Of a stretch of 64,000 bases of DNA, positions 50,029-58,539 are shown one piece after another; position 1 is the first letter of the stretch; every line of letters begins with the position of its first letter. The notes beneath the pieces are model-generated. The model was not told the DNA's origin and did no database searches. It worked only from the letters and a program-made list of their open reading frames with translations. Where the stretch lies: assembly GCF_003933735.1 (NCBI RefSeq), contig NZ_RSED01000002.1:186001-250000 (forward strand). Reading direction: 5' to 3'. The stretch comes from Aquabacterium soli. GTDB taxonomy: Bacteria > Pseudomonadota > Gammaproteobacteria > Burkholderiales > Burkholderiaceae_C. Made by a program: the position numbers and the translations under genes.

Positions 50029-51273
50029 ATGAACTCGCAGGATCTGAAAATGACCCGCCGCACCATCTTGAAAACCGCAGCCGCCGCCAGTGCCGTCGGC
50101 GCTGTGCCCGGACTCCAGTCAGCTGTATGGGCCGCCGGCTCCGACAAGCCTGAGTTGGAAGAAGTCAAGATCGGCTTCATCCCGCTGACCGACTGCGCCT
50201 CCGTCGTGATGGCCTCGGTGTTGGGCATCGACAAGAAATACGGCATCAAGATCATTCCGACCAAGGAAGCGTCCTGGGCGGGCGTGCGAGACAAGCTGGT
50301 GAATGGCGACCTGCACATGGCGCACTCGCTGTACGGCCTGATCTACGGCGTGCACCTCGGCATCGGCGGCCCCAAGAAGGACATGGCCGTGCTGATGACC
50401 CTGAACAACAACGGCCAGGCGATCACGTTGTCCAAGAAGCTGGCCGATGCCGGCGCAGTCGACGGCGCCTCGCTGGCCAAGGTGATGGCCAAGGACAAGC
50501 GCGAGTACACCTTCGCGCAGACCTTCCCCACCGGCACACACGCCATGTGGCTGTACTACTGGCTGGCCACCTATGGCATCAACCCGATGAAGGATGCCAA
50601 GGTCATCACCGTGCCGCCGCCCCAGATGGTGGCCAACATGCGTGTGGGCAACATGGACGGCTACTGCGTGGGCGAGCCCTGGGGCCACCGCGCCATCATG
50701 GACGGCATCGGCATCACGGCTGTCACCACGCAGGACATCTGGCAGGACCACCCCGAAAAGGTGCTGGGCACCACGGCCGAGTTCGCCAAGAAGTACCCCA
50801 ACACGGCGCGCGCCGTGATCAGCGCGGTGCTCGAGGCCGGCAAGTGGATCGACGCCGGCCTGCAGAACAAGCTGAAGATGGCCGAGACCGTGGCGGCCAA
50901 GTCCTACGTGAACACCGGCGTCGATGCGATCAACCAGCGCATCCTGGGCCGCTACCAGAACGGCCTGGGCAAGACCTGGGACGACCCCAACCACATGAAG
51001 TTCTTCAACGACGGCAAGGTCAACTTCCCGTACCTGAGCGATGGCATGTGGTTCCTGACCCAGCACAAGCGCTGGGGATTGCTGAAGGACCACCCGGACT
51101 ACCTGGGCGTGGCCAAGCAGATCAACCAGATCGATCTGTACAAGCAGGCCGCCACGGCCGTGGGCGTGAGCATCCCGAAGGATGTGATGCGGACCAGCAA
51201 GCTGATCGACGGCACCGTGTGGGACGGCAAGGACCCCAAGAAGTACGCCGACAGCTTCAAGATCAAGGCCTGA
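50029..51273 (+). CDS. nrtA: Nitrate ABC transporter substrate-binding protein, NrtA type
   Basis: A 414-residue periplasmic binding protein of the NrtA/CmpA family. A twin-arginine signal (MTRRTILKT plus an Ala-rich core ending in SAVWA) directs folded export. Family features include KIGFIPLTDCASVVMA, HMAHSLYGLIYGVHLG, FPTGTHAMWLYYWL and GYCVGEPWGHRA. It captures nitrate or nitrite for NrtBC; exact ligand is inferred from family and the nasT/sigma-54 context. First gene behind the ANTAR leader. The export signal argues against it being the cytoplasmic sensor NasS. Confidence 0.92.
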   Translation: MNSQDLKMTRRTILKTAAAASAVGAVPGLQSAVWAAGSDKPELEEVKIGFIPLTDCASVVMASVLGIDKKYGIKIIPTKEASWAGVRDKLVNGDLHMAHSLYGLIYGVHLGIGGPKKDMAVLMTLNNNGQAITLSKKLADAGAVDGASLAKVMAKDKREYTFAQTFPTGTHAMWLYYWLATYGINPMKDAKVITVPPPQMVANMRVGNMDGYCVGEPWGHRAIMDGIGITAVTTQDIWQDHPEKVLGTTAEFAKKYPNTARAVISAVLEAGKWIDAGLQNKLKMAETVAAKSYVNTGVDAINQRILGRYQNGLGKTWDDPNHMKFFNDGKVNFPYLSDGMWFLTQHKRWGLLKDHPDYLGVAKQINQIDLYKQAATAVGVSIPKDVMRTSKLIDGTVWDGKDPKKYADSFKIKA

Positions 51274-51305
51274 CCCGCAGGCACCTTGATCACCCAGTTG
51301 TGCAA

Positions 51306-51457
51306 CCTGCCCGATTCGACGTTTTCGCTTCAAGAACCACTGAGTCCCGCTGAGACCCGGCCCCGGGGCGCCCACGAAGGCACCGGACACGATCCAGGTC
51401 ATCCACCCGATGGATGGCACCGATGGCCGACTTTTTGCAGACATCGAATCGGGCAGG
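51306..51457. repeat. 14-bp perfect inverted repeat framing the nrtA-nrtB spacer
   Basis: CCTGCCCGATTCGA (51306-51319) returns as TCGAATCGGGCAGG (51444-51457) with 124 bases between. The spacer between nrtA and nrtB (232 bp) is unusually wide for an ABC operon and holds no credible gene. The transcript could fold into a long-range hairpin that protects the nrtA part of the mRNA, or the unit may be a decayed small mobile element; no target-site duplication is visible. Confidence 0.6.
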
Positions 51458-51505
51458 CCCTGCGCTTGGCTCGCCTTCCTTTTGACCCCGCACCAGGAGT
51501 CCACC

Positions 51506-52447
51506 ATGGTCAGTGCCGTCTTCCACAGCCCCCTCGACGCCAGCGAGGCCCACAAGGCTTCCCGCGCGCCCGCCACGCCGTCTTCCAGCAGCCCGATGAC
51601 ATCCGCCACCGCCCTCACCTCTCTCTCGGTTGCGCCCACGGCTGCAGCCAAGCCTGCCGCCCCACCCAAGATACCCACCGACTGGGGCGCACTGATCCTC
51701 AAGACGCTGTCGCCGCTTGCAGGGCTTGCACTGCTGGTGGGCATCTGGGCGCTGCTGACGATGAACAGCGCCACCTTCCCGACGCCGGCCGCCACCTGGA
51801 AGGCCGCCGTCGTGCTGTTCTCGGATCCTTTCTACAGCAATGGCCCGAACGATCAGGGCATCGGCTGGAACATCCTGTTCTCGCTCAAGCGCGTGGCCAT
51901 GGGCTTCGGCCTGGCCGCGCTGGTGGGCATCCCGCTGGGTTTCATCATCGGGCGCTCCAAGGTCATCAGCAGCATGCTCAATCCGATCATCAGCCTGCTG
52001 CGCCCGGTCTCGCCGCTGGCCTGGCTGCCGATCGGCCTGCTGGTGTTCAAGTCGGCCGATCCGGCCGCCATCTGGACGATCTTCATCTGCTCGATCTGGC
52101 CGATGATCATCAACACCGCCGTGGGCGTGCAGCGCGTGCCCGAGGACTACCTCAACGTGGCCAAGGTGCTGAACCTGAGCGAGTGGAAGATCGTCACCAA
52201 GATCCTGTTTCCCTCGGTGCTGCCCTACATGCTGACCGGCGTGCGCCTGTCGGTGGGCACGGCCTGGCTGGTGATCGTGGCCGCCGAGATGCTGACCGGC
52301 GGCGTGGGCATCGGCTTCTGGGTCTGGGACGAGTGGAACAACCTGAACGTGCAGCACATCATCATCGCGATCTTCGTGATCGGCGTGGTCGGCCTGCTGC
52401 TGGAAAACGCCTTGGTGGCCGTCGCCAAGCGCTTCAGCTTTGAATAA
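51506..52447 (+). CDS. nrtB: Nitrate ABC transporter permease, NrtB type
   Basis: A 313-residue inner-membrane permease. After an Ala/Pro/Ser-rich N-terminal tail of about 55 residues come six or more transmembrane helices and the EAA-like motif in PEDYLNVAKVLNLSEWKIVTKILFP (quoted as VAKVLNLSEWKIVTKILFP). RPVSPLAWLPIGLLVFKSAD is characteristic of nitrate/sulfonate/taurine permeases. AGGAG lies six bases before the ATG at 51506. Forms a homodimer with NrtC ATPase. Confidence 0.93.
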   Translation: MVSAVFHSPLDASEAHKASRAPATPSSSSPMTSATALTSLSVAPTAAAKPAAPPKIPTDWGALILKTLSPLAGLALLVGIWALLTMNSATFPTPAATWKAAVVLFSDPFYSNGPNDQGIGWNILFSLKRVAMGFGLAALVGIPLGFIIGRSKVISSMLNPIISLLRPVSPLAWLPIGLLVFKSADPAAIWTIFICSIWPMIINTAVGVQRVPEDYLNVAKVLNLSEWKIVTKILFPSVLPYMLTGVRLSVGTAWLVIVAAEMLTGGVGIGFWVWDEWNNLNVQHIIIAIFVIGVVGLLLENALVAVAKRFSFE

Positions 52448-52474
52448 CCCCGGCCCCATTTCAGGAGCATCGTC

Positions 52475-53275
52475 ATGACCCAATTCATCGACATCCAGAA
52501 CGCCGAGATGGTGTTCAACACCAAGAAGGGCAGCTTCCACGCCCTGCGCGAGATCAACCTGGGCATCGACAAGGGCGAGTTCGTCGCGCTGATCGGCCAC
52601 TCGGGCTGCGGCAAGTCCACCCTGCTGAACCTGATCGCCGGCCTGCTGATGCCCAGCAGCGGCGGCCTGATCTGCGACAACAAGGAGATCGCAGGGCCCG
52701 GCCCCGAGCGCGGCATGGTGTTCCAGAACCACTCATTGCTGCCCTGGCTGACCTGCTACCAGAACGTGCACCTGGCGGTGGAGCGCGTGTTCGGCGGCAA
52801 GGAAAGCAAGGAGCAGCTGAAAAAGCGCACCAACGACGCGCTGGAGCTGGTCAACATGGGGCACGCCACGCACAAGCGCCCTAACGAGATCTCCGGCGGC
52901 ATGAAGCAGCGCGTGGGCATCGCCCGGGCACTGGCCATGGAGCCCAAGGTGCTGCTGATGGACGAGCCCTTCGGCGCCCTGGACGCCCTGACCCGTGCCC
53001 ACCTGCAGGACGAACTGCTCAAGATCGTGGCCCGCACGCAGAGCACGGTGGTGATGGTGACCCACGATGTGGACGAGGCCGTGCTGCTGTCGGACCGCAT
53101 CGTGATGATGACCAACGGCCCGGCCGCCACCATCGGCGAGATCCTGAGCGTGCCCCTGGCCCGCCCGCGCAACCGAGTGGAACTGGCCGAGGACCCGACC
53201 TACATGCACTGCCGCAAAGAGGTGCTGGACTTTCTGTACACGCGCCACGGCGTGGGCCACAAGCAGGCCGCCTGA
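52475..53275 (+). CDS. nrtC: Nitrate ABC transporter ATP-binding protein, NrtC/NrtD type
   Basis: A 266-residue ATPase with Walker A GHSGCGKST (41-49), Q-loop Gln84, signature ISGGMKQR (139-146), Walker B VLLMDEP (159-165) and switch His197. Closest to the nitrate/taurine group. It has no extra C-terminal substrate-binding domain, unlike cyanobacterial NrtC, so it is of the NrtD size. Last gene of the operon; 17 bases after its stop begins a second sigma-54 promoter. Confidence 0.94.
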   Translation: MTQFIDIQNAEMVFNTKKGSFHALREINLGIDKGEFVALIGHSGCGKSTLLNLIAGLLMPSSGGLICDNKEIAGPGPERGMVFQNHSLLPWLTCYQNVHLAVERVFGGKESKEQLKKRTNDALELVNMGHATHKRPNEISGGMKQRVGIARALAMEPKVLLMDEPFGALDALTRAHLQDELLKIVARTQSTVVMVTHDVDEAVLLSDRIVMMTNGPAATIGEILSVPLARPRNRVELAEDPTYMHCRKEVLDFLYTRHGVGHKQAA

Positions 53276-53292
53276 CCCCGCTCCACAAAAGC

Positions 53293-53308
53293 TGGCACAC
53301 CGCTTGCT
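53293..53308 (+). promoter_or_regulatory. Second sigma-54 promoter, behind nrtC
   Basis: C-TGGCAC-N5-TTGCT is a full match to the RpoN consensus and shares the preceding AAAGC with the nrtA promoter at 49849. Start is expected near 53319. No protein gene follows on this strand before the terminator at 53401-53435. Confidence 0.8.
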
Positions 53309-53318
53309 TTTTAGACGT

Positions 53319-53435
53319 GGGCCCCCGATGTTCGCCAGACCGTCGGGGTCCTCCTCAGCGGGGGTCAGTGGGTCCGCGAAAACTCCACAGACCTCTTTAC
53401 CGCCCTCGGGTCTCATCACCCGGGGGCGTTTTTTT
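53319..53435 (+). ncRNA. Candidate sigma-54-dependent small RNA of about 117 nt
   Basis: Defined by the sigma-54 promoter 12 bases upstream and the terminator at its 3' end. Within it CCCCGA (53323-53328) pairs with TCGGGG (53343-53348), CCTCC/GGGGG (about 53350-53364) can form a second hairpin, and 53375-53400 is mostly unpaired with a GCGAAAACTCCACAGACC stretch that could base-pair with targets. No ANTAR hexaloop pair is evident. No open frame with a ribosome site was seen. An orphaned attenuation leader is the alternative. Confidence 0.6.
53401..53435 (+). terminator. Strong intrinsic terminator after nrtC/sRNA
   Basis: An 11-bp stem CGCCCTCGGGT/ACCCGGGGGCG with one G-U pair and a six-base loop, followed by seven T (53429-53435). 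On the opposite strand there is no T-run, so it serves plus-strand transcription; it ends three bases before the stop codon of the convergent lgt gene. Confidence 0.92.
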
Positions 53436-53438
53436 ATG

Positions 53439-54281
53439 TCATGGGCTGACGGCGGGCTGTTTGGAGGCCAATGCATCGGCCTGGCGCTGCCACACGCCCT
53501 GGCGTGACAGCACCAGGAAGAGCACGCCGGCACCAATCATGGGCACGCACAGCCACTGGCCCATGCTCATGTTCAGTGCCAGAAGCCCCAGGAAATCGTC
53601 CGGCTCGCGGAAGTACTCGGCGATGAAGCGGAAGGTCCCATAGCCGATCAGGAACCAGGCGGCGACGGCACCCAGCGGGCGGGGCTTGCGGCCGTACCAC
53701 CACAGGAAGGCGAACAGCAGCAGGCCTTCCATGCCGAACTGGTAGAGCTGTGACGGGTGGCGAGGATCGGGGCCGGCCGCCGGGAACACCATGGCCCAGG
53801 GCAGGCTGGGATCGGCCAGGCGGCCCCACAACTCGCCATTGATGAAGTTGCCGATGCGGCCGGAGGCCAGTCCCACGGGCACGCAGGGCGCCACCAGGTC
53901 GGCCACCTCGAAGAAGTGCCGGCGGGTCTTCCAGGCGTACAGGGCCATGGCGCCGATCACACCCAGCAAGCCGCCGTGGAAGGACATGCCGCCCTGCCAC
54001 ACCGCGAAGATCTCCGCCGGGTGGCTGAGGAAATGCATCGGCTTGTAGAACAGCACGTAGCCCAGGCGTCCGCCCAGCACCACGCCCAGCACGCCGAAGA
54101 ACAGCATGTCCTCGATCTGCTGGCGGTTCCAGCCTGTCTGCGCATAAGGCGCCTTGCGCGCGCGCAGCGTGGCCAGCAGGTAGAAACCGGCGAAGGCCAC
54201 CAGGTAGGTCAGTCCGTACCAGTGGATTTTGAGGGGCCCCAGTTCGAGGGCGATGGGGTCGATGTGCGGGTGGATCAGCAT
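53439..54281 (-). CDS. lgt: Prolipoprotein diacylglyceryl transferase
   Basis: A 280-residue seven-helix inner-membrane enzyme that transfers diacylglycerol from phosphatidylglycerol to the lipobox cysteine of prolipoproteins. Family motifs are present: [33 protein letters not shown] (catalytic His) and [15 protein letters not shown] (the Lgt signature). Converges with the nitrate operon and diverges from the antiporter gene over 47 bp. Confidence 0.97.
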   Translation of the reverse strand: MLIHPHIDPIALELGPLKIHWYGLTYLVAFAGFYLLATLRARKAPYAQTGWNRQQIEDMLFFGVLGVVLGGRLGYVLFYKPMHFLSHPAEIFAVWQGGMSFHGGLLGVIGAMALYAWKTRRHFFEVADLVAPCVPVGLASGRIGNFINGELWGRLADPSLPWAMVFPAAGPDPRHPSQLYQFGMEGLLLFAFLWWYGRKPRPLGAVAAWFLIGYGTFRFIAEYFREPDDFLGLLALNMSMGQWLCVPMIGAGVLFLVLSRQGVWQRQADALASKQPAVSP

Positions 54282-54328
54282 GGGTGCGAACGATAACCCA
54301 TGCGGTGCCTGCTGGTAGCATCGACCGG

Positions 54329-55597
54329 ATGAACCCGAGCACGATCCAGATCGTCGGCGCCGCCCTGTTCGCGATCGCGCTGCTGCACACCTTCTCGACC
54401 AAATTCTTCGATCGCCTGGCCGACAGCCGGCCTGGCCACGCCGGCCTGTGGCACCTGCTGGCCGAGGTCGAGGTCGTGTTCGGCTTCTGGGCCATGGTGC
54501 TGGTGCTGGCCATGTTCGCCCTCGAGGGCAAGCAGGCCGCGACCAGCTACCTGGAATCGCGCAACTTCACCGAGCCGTTGTTCGTCTTCGCGATCATGGT
54601 GGCCGCGGCCAGCAAACCCATCCTTCAGCTGGCCGGCTGGCTGGTGCGCACGCTGGCACGGTGGCTGCCGCTGCCCCCCGGCATGTCCTTCATGCTGGTG
54701 GTTCTGACGGTGGTGCCTTTGCTGGGCTCGTTCATCACTGAACCGGCGGCGATGACGCTGGCCGCCCTTCTGCTGCGTGAACGGGTCTATGCCCACCCGG
54801 TGTCCGAGCGGCTCAAGTACGCCACGCTGGGGGTGCTCTTCGTGAACGTGTCCATCGGCGGCACGCTCACGCCTTATGCAGCGCCACCGGTGTTGATGGT
54901 GGCCGCTGCCTGGGGCTGGGACCTGAGCTACATGTTCTTCAATTTCGGCGACAAGGCTCTGTTGGCCGTGGTGGTCAACACGGTGGCCCTGGTGCTGATG
55001 TTCCGCCGCGAGCTGCTGGCCCTGCCCGGCCAGGTCGAGCTGGGGCAACCCGACACGCACACCCTGCCGCCCTGGCCGGTCACGGTGATCCACCTGTTGT
55101 TCCTGACCGGCATCGTGGTGTTCGCCCACTACCCTGCCGTCTTCATCGGCCTGTTCCTGTTCTTTTTGGGGTTCACGGCGGCTTACGAGCGCTACCAGGA
55201 CCGGCTGATCCTGCGGGAAGGACTGCTGGTGGCTTTTTTCCTGGGCGGGCTGGTGGTGCTGGGCGGCCAGCAGCAGTGGTGGCTGGAGCCGCTGCTGCTC
55301 AGCATGGACCACAACGCCGTGTTCTTCGGGGCCACCGCCCTCACGGCCATCACCGACAACGCGGCGCTGACCTACCTCGGATCGCTGGTGCCGGGGTTGA
55401 GCGATGAGTTCAAGTACGCGCTGGTGGCGGGGGCCGTGACTGGGGGCGGGCTGACGATCATTGCCAATGCACCCAATCCGGCGGGGGCGTCCATCCTCAA
55501 GGGGGCGTTTGAAGGCCAGTCCATCAGCGTGGGCGGGCTGGCTTTGGCCGCTTTGCCACCAACGCTGGTGGCCTTGCTGGCGTTCTGGCTTCTTTGA
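54329..55597 (+). CDS. Putative Na+/H+ antiporter (PF07399-like)
   Basis: A 422-residue membrane protein with about eleven hydrophobic helices. Recognisable stretches are [32 protein letters not shown] and [18 protein letters not shown] near the C-terminus; conserved Asp and Thr-Asn residues in membrane segments suggest cation exchange. The family is annotated as putative Na+/H+ antiporter on similarity to arsenite/Nha-type carriers; transport has not been shown to my knowledge. Start at 54329 chosen over 54284. Confidence 0.78.
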   Translation: MNPSTIQIVGAALFAIALLHTFSTKFFDRLADSRPGHAGLWHLLAEVEVVFGFWAMVLVLAMFALEGKQAATSYLESRNFTEPLFVFAIMVAAASKPILQLAGWLVRTLARWLPLPPGMSFMLVVLTVVPLLGSFITEPAAMTLAALLLRERVYAHPVSERLKYATLGVLFVNVSIGGTLTPYAAPPVLMVAAAWGWDLSYMFFNFGDKALLAVVVNTVALVLMFRRELLALPGQVELGQPDTHTLPPWPVTVIHLLFLTGIVVFAHYPAVFIGLFLFFLGFTAAYERYQDRLILREGLLVAFFLGGLVVLGGQQQWWLEPLLLSMDHNAVFFGATALTAITDNAALTYLGSLVPGLSDEFKYALVAGAVTGGGLTIIANAPNPAGASILKGAFEGQSISVGGLALAALPPTLVALLAFWLL

Positions 55598-55652
55598 AGT
55601 TTGTTTGCTTGCTCTCTCGCTTGCGACGGTTTGATCGCTTTACCGTGAGAAC

Positions 55653-55885
55653 GCGGGGCGGGGTCTGAGGAGGCCTCTGGCCGGGCTTCAATGTTGGCGG
55701 GCCCGCCTTCGGCGTGACTGCTCGCCGGTGCTCGTACGGGACAGGTGGCTGCGCAACTCGCCCTGCGGGCTCAAACATGCTCGCCATCCCCTCGCTGCGC
55801 GAGGGGCAGACCTCTCCCTCCCTGCGCGCCTCCGACGCCAACAAGGCGCCCGGCCAGAGGCCCCCTCAGCCCTTAGATGCCCCGC
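55653..55885. repeat. Imperfect palindromic intergenic repeat (copy 2)
   Basis: Left arm 55653-55699 and right arm 55836-55885 are inverted copies; a 15-bp stretch GGCCTCTGGCCGGGC is identical and GTTGGCG recurs at the arm ends. The right arm, reversed, shares the GGCCGGGCGCCTTGTTGGCG core with copies 1 and 3. The middle (55700-55835) contains smaller palindromes such as CTCGCTGCGCGAG. Lies directly behind the antiporter gene; no gene is credible here. Confidence 0.75.
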
Positions 55886-55993
55886 TTGCCGCATGCGGAG
55901 GGTGTTGTCCTTTGACTTGCACGGCCTGACGTTTCAACAGAACGCTTGCGGCCATTCCATGCGCGCAGAAGGCTGCACGCCACGGACTTCTCC

Positions 55994-56262
55994 GCACGCC
56001 ACCAGCGGGGCGAAGAAGGGATGTGGGGGCAGCCGGCCGGGCGCCTTCGTTGGCGCTGAGAAGCGCAGCGGCGAGGTGGGCGCGCGCAGCGCGCTTCGTT
56101 CATCTGACTGGTCGCAGCTGTTTGAGCGAAGTGGCGAAGCCGCGTAGCGAGTTCTGCGGCCCCACCTCGTCGCGAGCATCGCAAGGCAGTCCTGCCGCAG
56201 GCAGGATCGACAACATAGGCGCTCGGCCGGATGCCCACACATCCTGCGCCCCGCGCTCTCAC
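55994..56262. repeat. Imperfect palindromic intergenic repeat (copy 3)
   Basis: Bases 55994-56081 are about 89% identical to copy 1 at 18615-18701. The left arm with GGGATGTGGGGGCAG returns inverted at 56224-56258 (GGATGCCCACACATCC). The segment 56100-56215 has further internal inverted parts (CGAAGTGGCGAAGCCGCG, CCTGCCGCAGGCAGG). With copy 2 it fills the 765-bp gap between the antiporter and ilvD genes, which are convergent. Confidence 0.75.
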
Positions 56263-56294
56263 GACAAAATGCTCAAACCAACGTCGACCAAGAA

Positions 56295-56320
56295 AAAGCC
56301 GCTCCGAAGAGCGGCTTGAG
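56295..56320. terminator. Hairpin ahead of the ilvD end
   Basis: AAGCCGCTC-CGAA-GAGCGGCTT is a 9-bp stem with a tetraloop at about 56297-56318. On the minus strand the flank reads TTTTTCTTGG, giving a T-run, so it terminates ilvD transcription 43 bases after its stop. Confidence 0.7.
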
Positions 56321-56362
56321 ATGAGAGCCCGATAGGCAAGGCGCTAGAACCCTGCCACCAGC

Positions 56363-58222
56363 TCAATCATCCAGCAGCGACAGATCCCGCACCGCCCCGG
56401 TATCGGCAGACGTGACCAGCATCGCGTAAGCCTTCAATGCTGCGGACACCTTGCGCGGGCGCACCTTGGCAGGCTTCCAGCCCTTGGCATCCTGCTCCGC
56501 ACGGCGATCCGCCAGCTCGGCGTCGGACAGCAGCACATTGATCGACCGCTGCGGGATGTCGATGCGGATCTTGTCTCCATTGCGCACCAGGCCGATGGCA
56601 CCACCCGCGGCAGCCTCCGGCGAGCAGTGGCCGATGGACAGCCCCGAGGTACCGCCCGAGAAGCGGCCATCCGTCAGCAGAGCGCAGACCTTGCCCAGGC
56701 CCTGCGACTTGATGTAGCTGGTGGGATAGAGCATCTCCTGCATGCCGGGCCCCCCTTTGGGGCCTTCATAGCGCACGATCACCACGTCGCCAGCCTTGAC
56801 CTTGCCGGCCAGGATGTTCTCAACGGCTTCGTCTTGTGATTCGGTGACATGGGCCGTGCCCTCGAACACCAGGATGCTTTCATCGACGCCAGCGGTCTTG
56901 ACCACGCAGCCATCGAGCGCGATGTTGCCGCGCAGCACGGCCAGGCCACCTTCCTGCGAGAAGGCATGCTCGTTGGAGCGGATGCAGCCTTCGGCGCGGT
57001 CCAGGTCCAGGCTGGGCCAGCGCGTGTTCTGGCTGAAGGCCACCTGGGTGGGGATGCCCGCCGGGCCGGCCATGTAGAAGTGGCGCACGGCCTCGTCCTG
57101 CGTGACGGCGATGTCCCACTGTGCCAGGGCATCGCCCAGCGTCGGCGAATGCACGGTCGGCGCATCGGTGTGCAGCTTGCCGGCGCGGGCCAGCTCGCCC
57201 AGGATGGCCATGATGCCGCCTGCGCGGTGCACATCTTCGATGTGGTACTTGTTGGTGTTGGGTGCCACCTTGCACAGCTGGGGAACGACGCGTGAGAGGC
57301 GGTCGATGTCGGCCATCGTGAAGTCGATCTCGGCTTCGCGGGCAATGGCCAGCAGGTGCAGGATGGTGTTGGTGGAGCCGCCCATGGCGATGTCCAGCGT
57401 CATCGCGTTCTCGAAGGCATTGAAGCCCACTGAGCGCGGCAGGATGCGCTCGTTGTCCTGCTCGTAGTATTCCTTGGCCAGCTCGACGATGCGGCGGCCG
57501 GCGCGCTTGAACAGCTGCTCGCGGTCGGCGTGCGTGGCCACCACGGTGCCATTGCCCGGCAGCGACAGGCCCAGCGCCTCGGTCAGGCAGTTCATGGAGT
57601 TGGCCGTGAACATGCCCGAACACGATCCGCAGGTCGGGCAGGCAGAGCGTTCCACCTCGGCCACTTCGGCGTCGGAGTAGGACTTGTCGGCGGCCATCAC
57701 CATGGCGTCCACCAGGTCGAGCTTCTTGAACTCCATGACCTTGGTGACGGGGTTGGCCAGGCGCGTCTTGCCGGCTTCCATCGGGCCGCCGGAAACGAAC
57801 ACCACCGGAATGTTCAGCCGCATGGCAGCCATCAGCATGCCGGGGGTGATCTTGTCGCAGTTGGAGATGCACACCATGGCGTCGGCGCAGTGCGCGTTCA
57901 CCATGTACTCCACCGAGTCCGCGATGATGTCGCGGCTGGGCAGCGAGTACAGCATGCCGTCGTGGCCCATGGCGATGCCGTCATCGACCGCGATGGTGTT
58001 GAACTCCTTGGCGACACCGCCCGCCGCCTCGATCTCGCGCGCGACGAGCTGGCCCAGGTCCTTCAGGTGCACGTGCCCGGGCACGAACTGGGTGAAGGAG
58101 TTGACCACCGCGATGATGGGCTTGGAGAAGTCTTCATCTTTCATGCCGGTGGCGCGCCACAGGGAGCGCGCCCCAGCCATGTTACGACCGGCGGTGGAGG
58201 TTTTGGAACGGTATGCGGGCAT
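56363..58222 (-). CDS. ilvD: Dihydroxyacid dehydratase, long E. coli-type
   Basis: A 619-residue enzyme of branched-chain amino acid synthesis that dehydrates 2,3-dihydroxy acids to 2-keto acids. Cluster cysteines lie in [12 protein letters not shown] and [12 protein letters not shown]. It has [14 protein letters not shown], without Cys at the first position, the pattern of the oxygen-sensitive [4Fe-4S] type of E. coli. The start at 58222 matches the family N-terminus ([19 protein letters not shown], first part MPAYRS). A second, shorter dehydratase lies 2.3 kb away. Confidence 0.96.
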   Translation of the reverse strand: MPAYRSKTSTAGRNMAGARSLWRATGMKDEDFSKPIIAVVNSFTQFVPGHVHLKDLGQLVAREIEAAGGVAKEFNTIAVDDGIAMGHDGMLYSLPSRDIIADSVEYMVNAHCADAMVCISNCDKITPGMLMAAMRLNIPVVFVSGGPMEAGKTRLANPVTKVMEFKKLDLVDAMVMAADKSYSDAEVAEVERSACPTCGSCSGMFTANSMNCLTEALGLSLPGNGTVVATHADREQLFKRAGRRIVELAKEYYEQDNERILPRSVGFNAFENAMTLDIAMGGSTNTILHLLAIAREAEIDFTMADIDRLSRVVPQLCKVAPNTNKYHIEDVHRAGGIMAILGELARAGKLHTDAPTVHSPTLGDALAQWDIAVTQDEAVRHFYMAGPAGIPTQVAFSQNTRWPSLDLDRAEGCIRSNEHAFSQEGGLAVLRGNIALDGCVVKTAGVDESILVFEGTAHVTESQDEAVENILAGKVKAGDVVIVRYEGPKGGPGMQEMLYPTSYIKSQGLGKVCALLTDGRFSGGTSGLSIGHCSPEAAAGGAIGLVRNGDKIRIDIPQRSINVLLSDAELADRRAEQDAKGWKPAKVRPRKVSAALKAYAMLVTSADTGAVRDLSLLDD

Positions 58223-58421
58223 CGTGGGGGGCTGAAAAATATCGCAGAGTGAAGCGGGCCACGGGGGTGCAGGCCACCCGCACCTTGGTGCGAACGCCTT
58301 CTGAGCCACGCTCTGGGCAGAGCGCAATTATCGCCCACGCACTTGAAGGCGTGCCAAGGACTGTGCTTCATCCCGTGTGGAACGGTTGGCGCCCCCAGGC
58401 GCCTGGCAACAGCGGCTGGTC

Positions 58422-58449
58422 AAAAAAAAGACCCCGCCAAGGCGGGGCC
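58422..58449 (-). terminator. Intrinsic terminator behind the marR gene
   Basis: On the minus strand a 9-bp stem (GGCCCCGCC and GGCGGGGTC, two-base T-T turn) is followed by eight T. It ends transcription coming from the MarR gene about 90 bases beyond its stop and isolates ilvD from it. Confidence 0.88.
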
Positions 58450-58481
58450 TGCAAGATCGCTTCCGGCTGCGCTGGCGACTC

Positions 58482-58527
58482 TTGCCGTTTGTCAGCGCGG
58501 GCATTATATTTGATCAAATGCAATGCC
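58482..58527. promoter_or_regulatory. Palindromic operator with promoter-like boxes on both strands
   Basis: Core ATTTGATCAAAT (58508-58519) is perfect and extends to a 28-bp dyad (58500-58527, outer arms GGCATT and AATGCC, two mismatched pairs). Plus strand: TTGCCG (58482) - 17 bp - TATATT (58505). Minus strand: TATAAT (58508-58503). It sits 13 bases past the marR stop in the 317-bp marR-ilvD spacer, otherwise holding the terminator at 58422 and no gene. Likely a MarR-type binding site; target unclear. Confidence 0.5.
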
Positions 58528-58539
58528 AGAACATCAGGA

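Noticed and set aside
53319-53400. A second ANTAR leader behind nrtC
   Set aside because: No pair of hairpins with A1/G4 hexaloops could be found; the hairpins present have 14- and 5-base loops.
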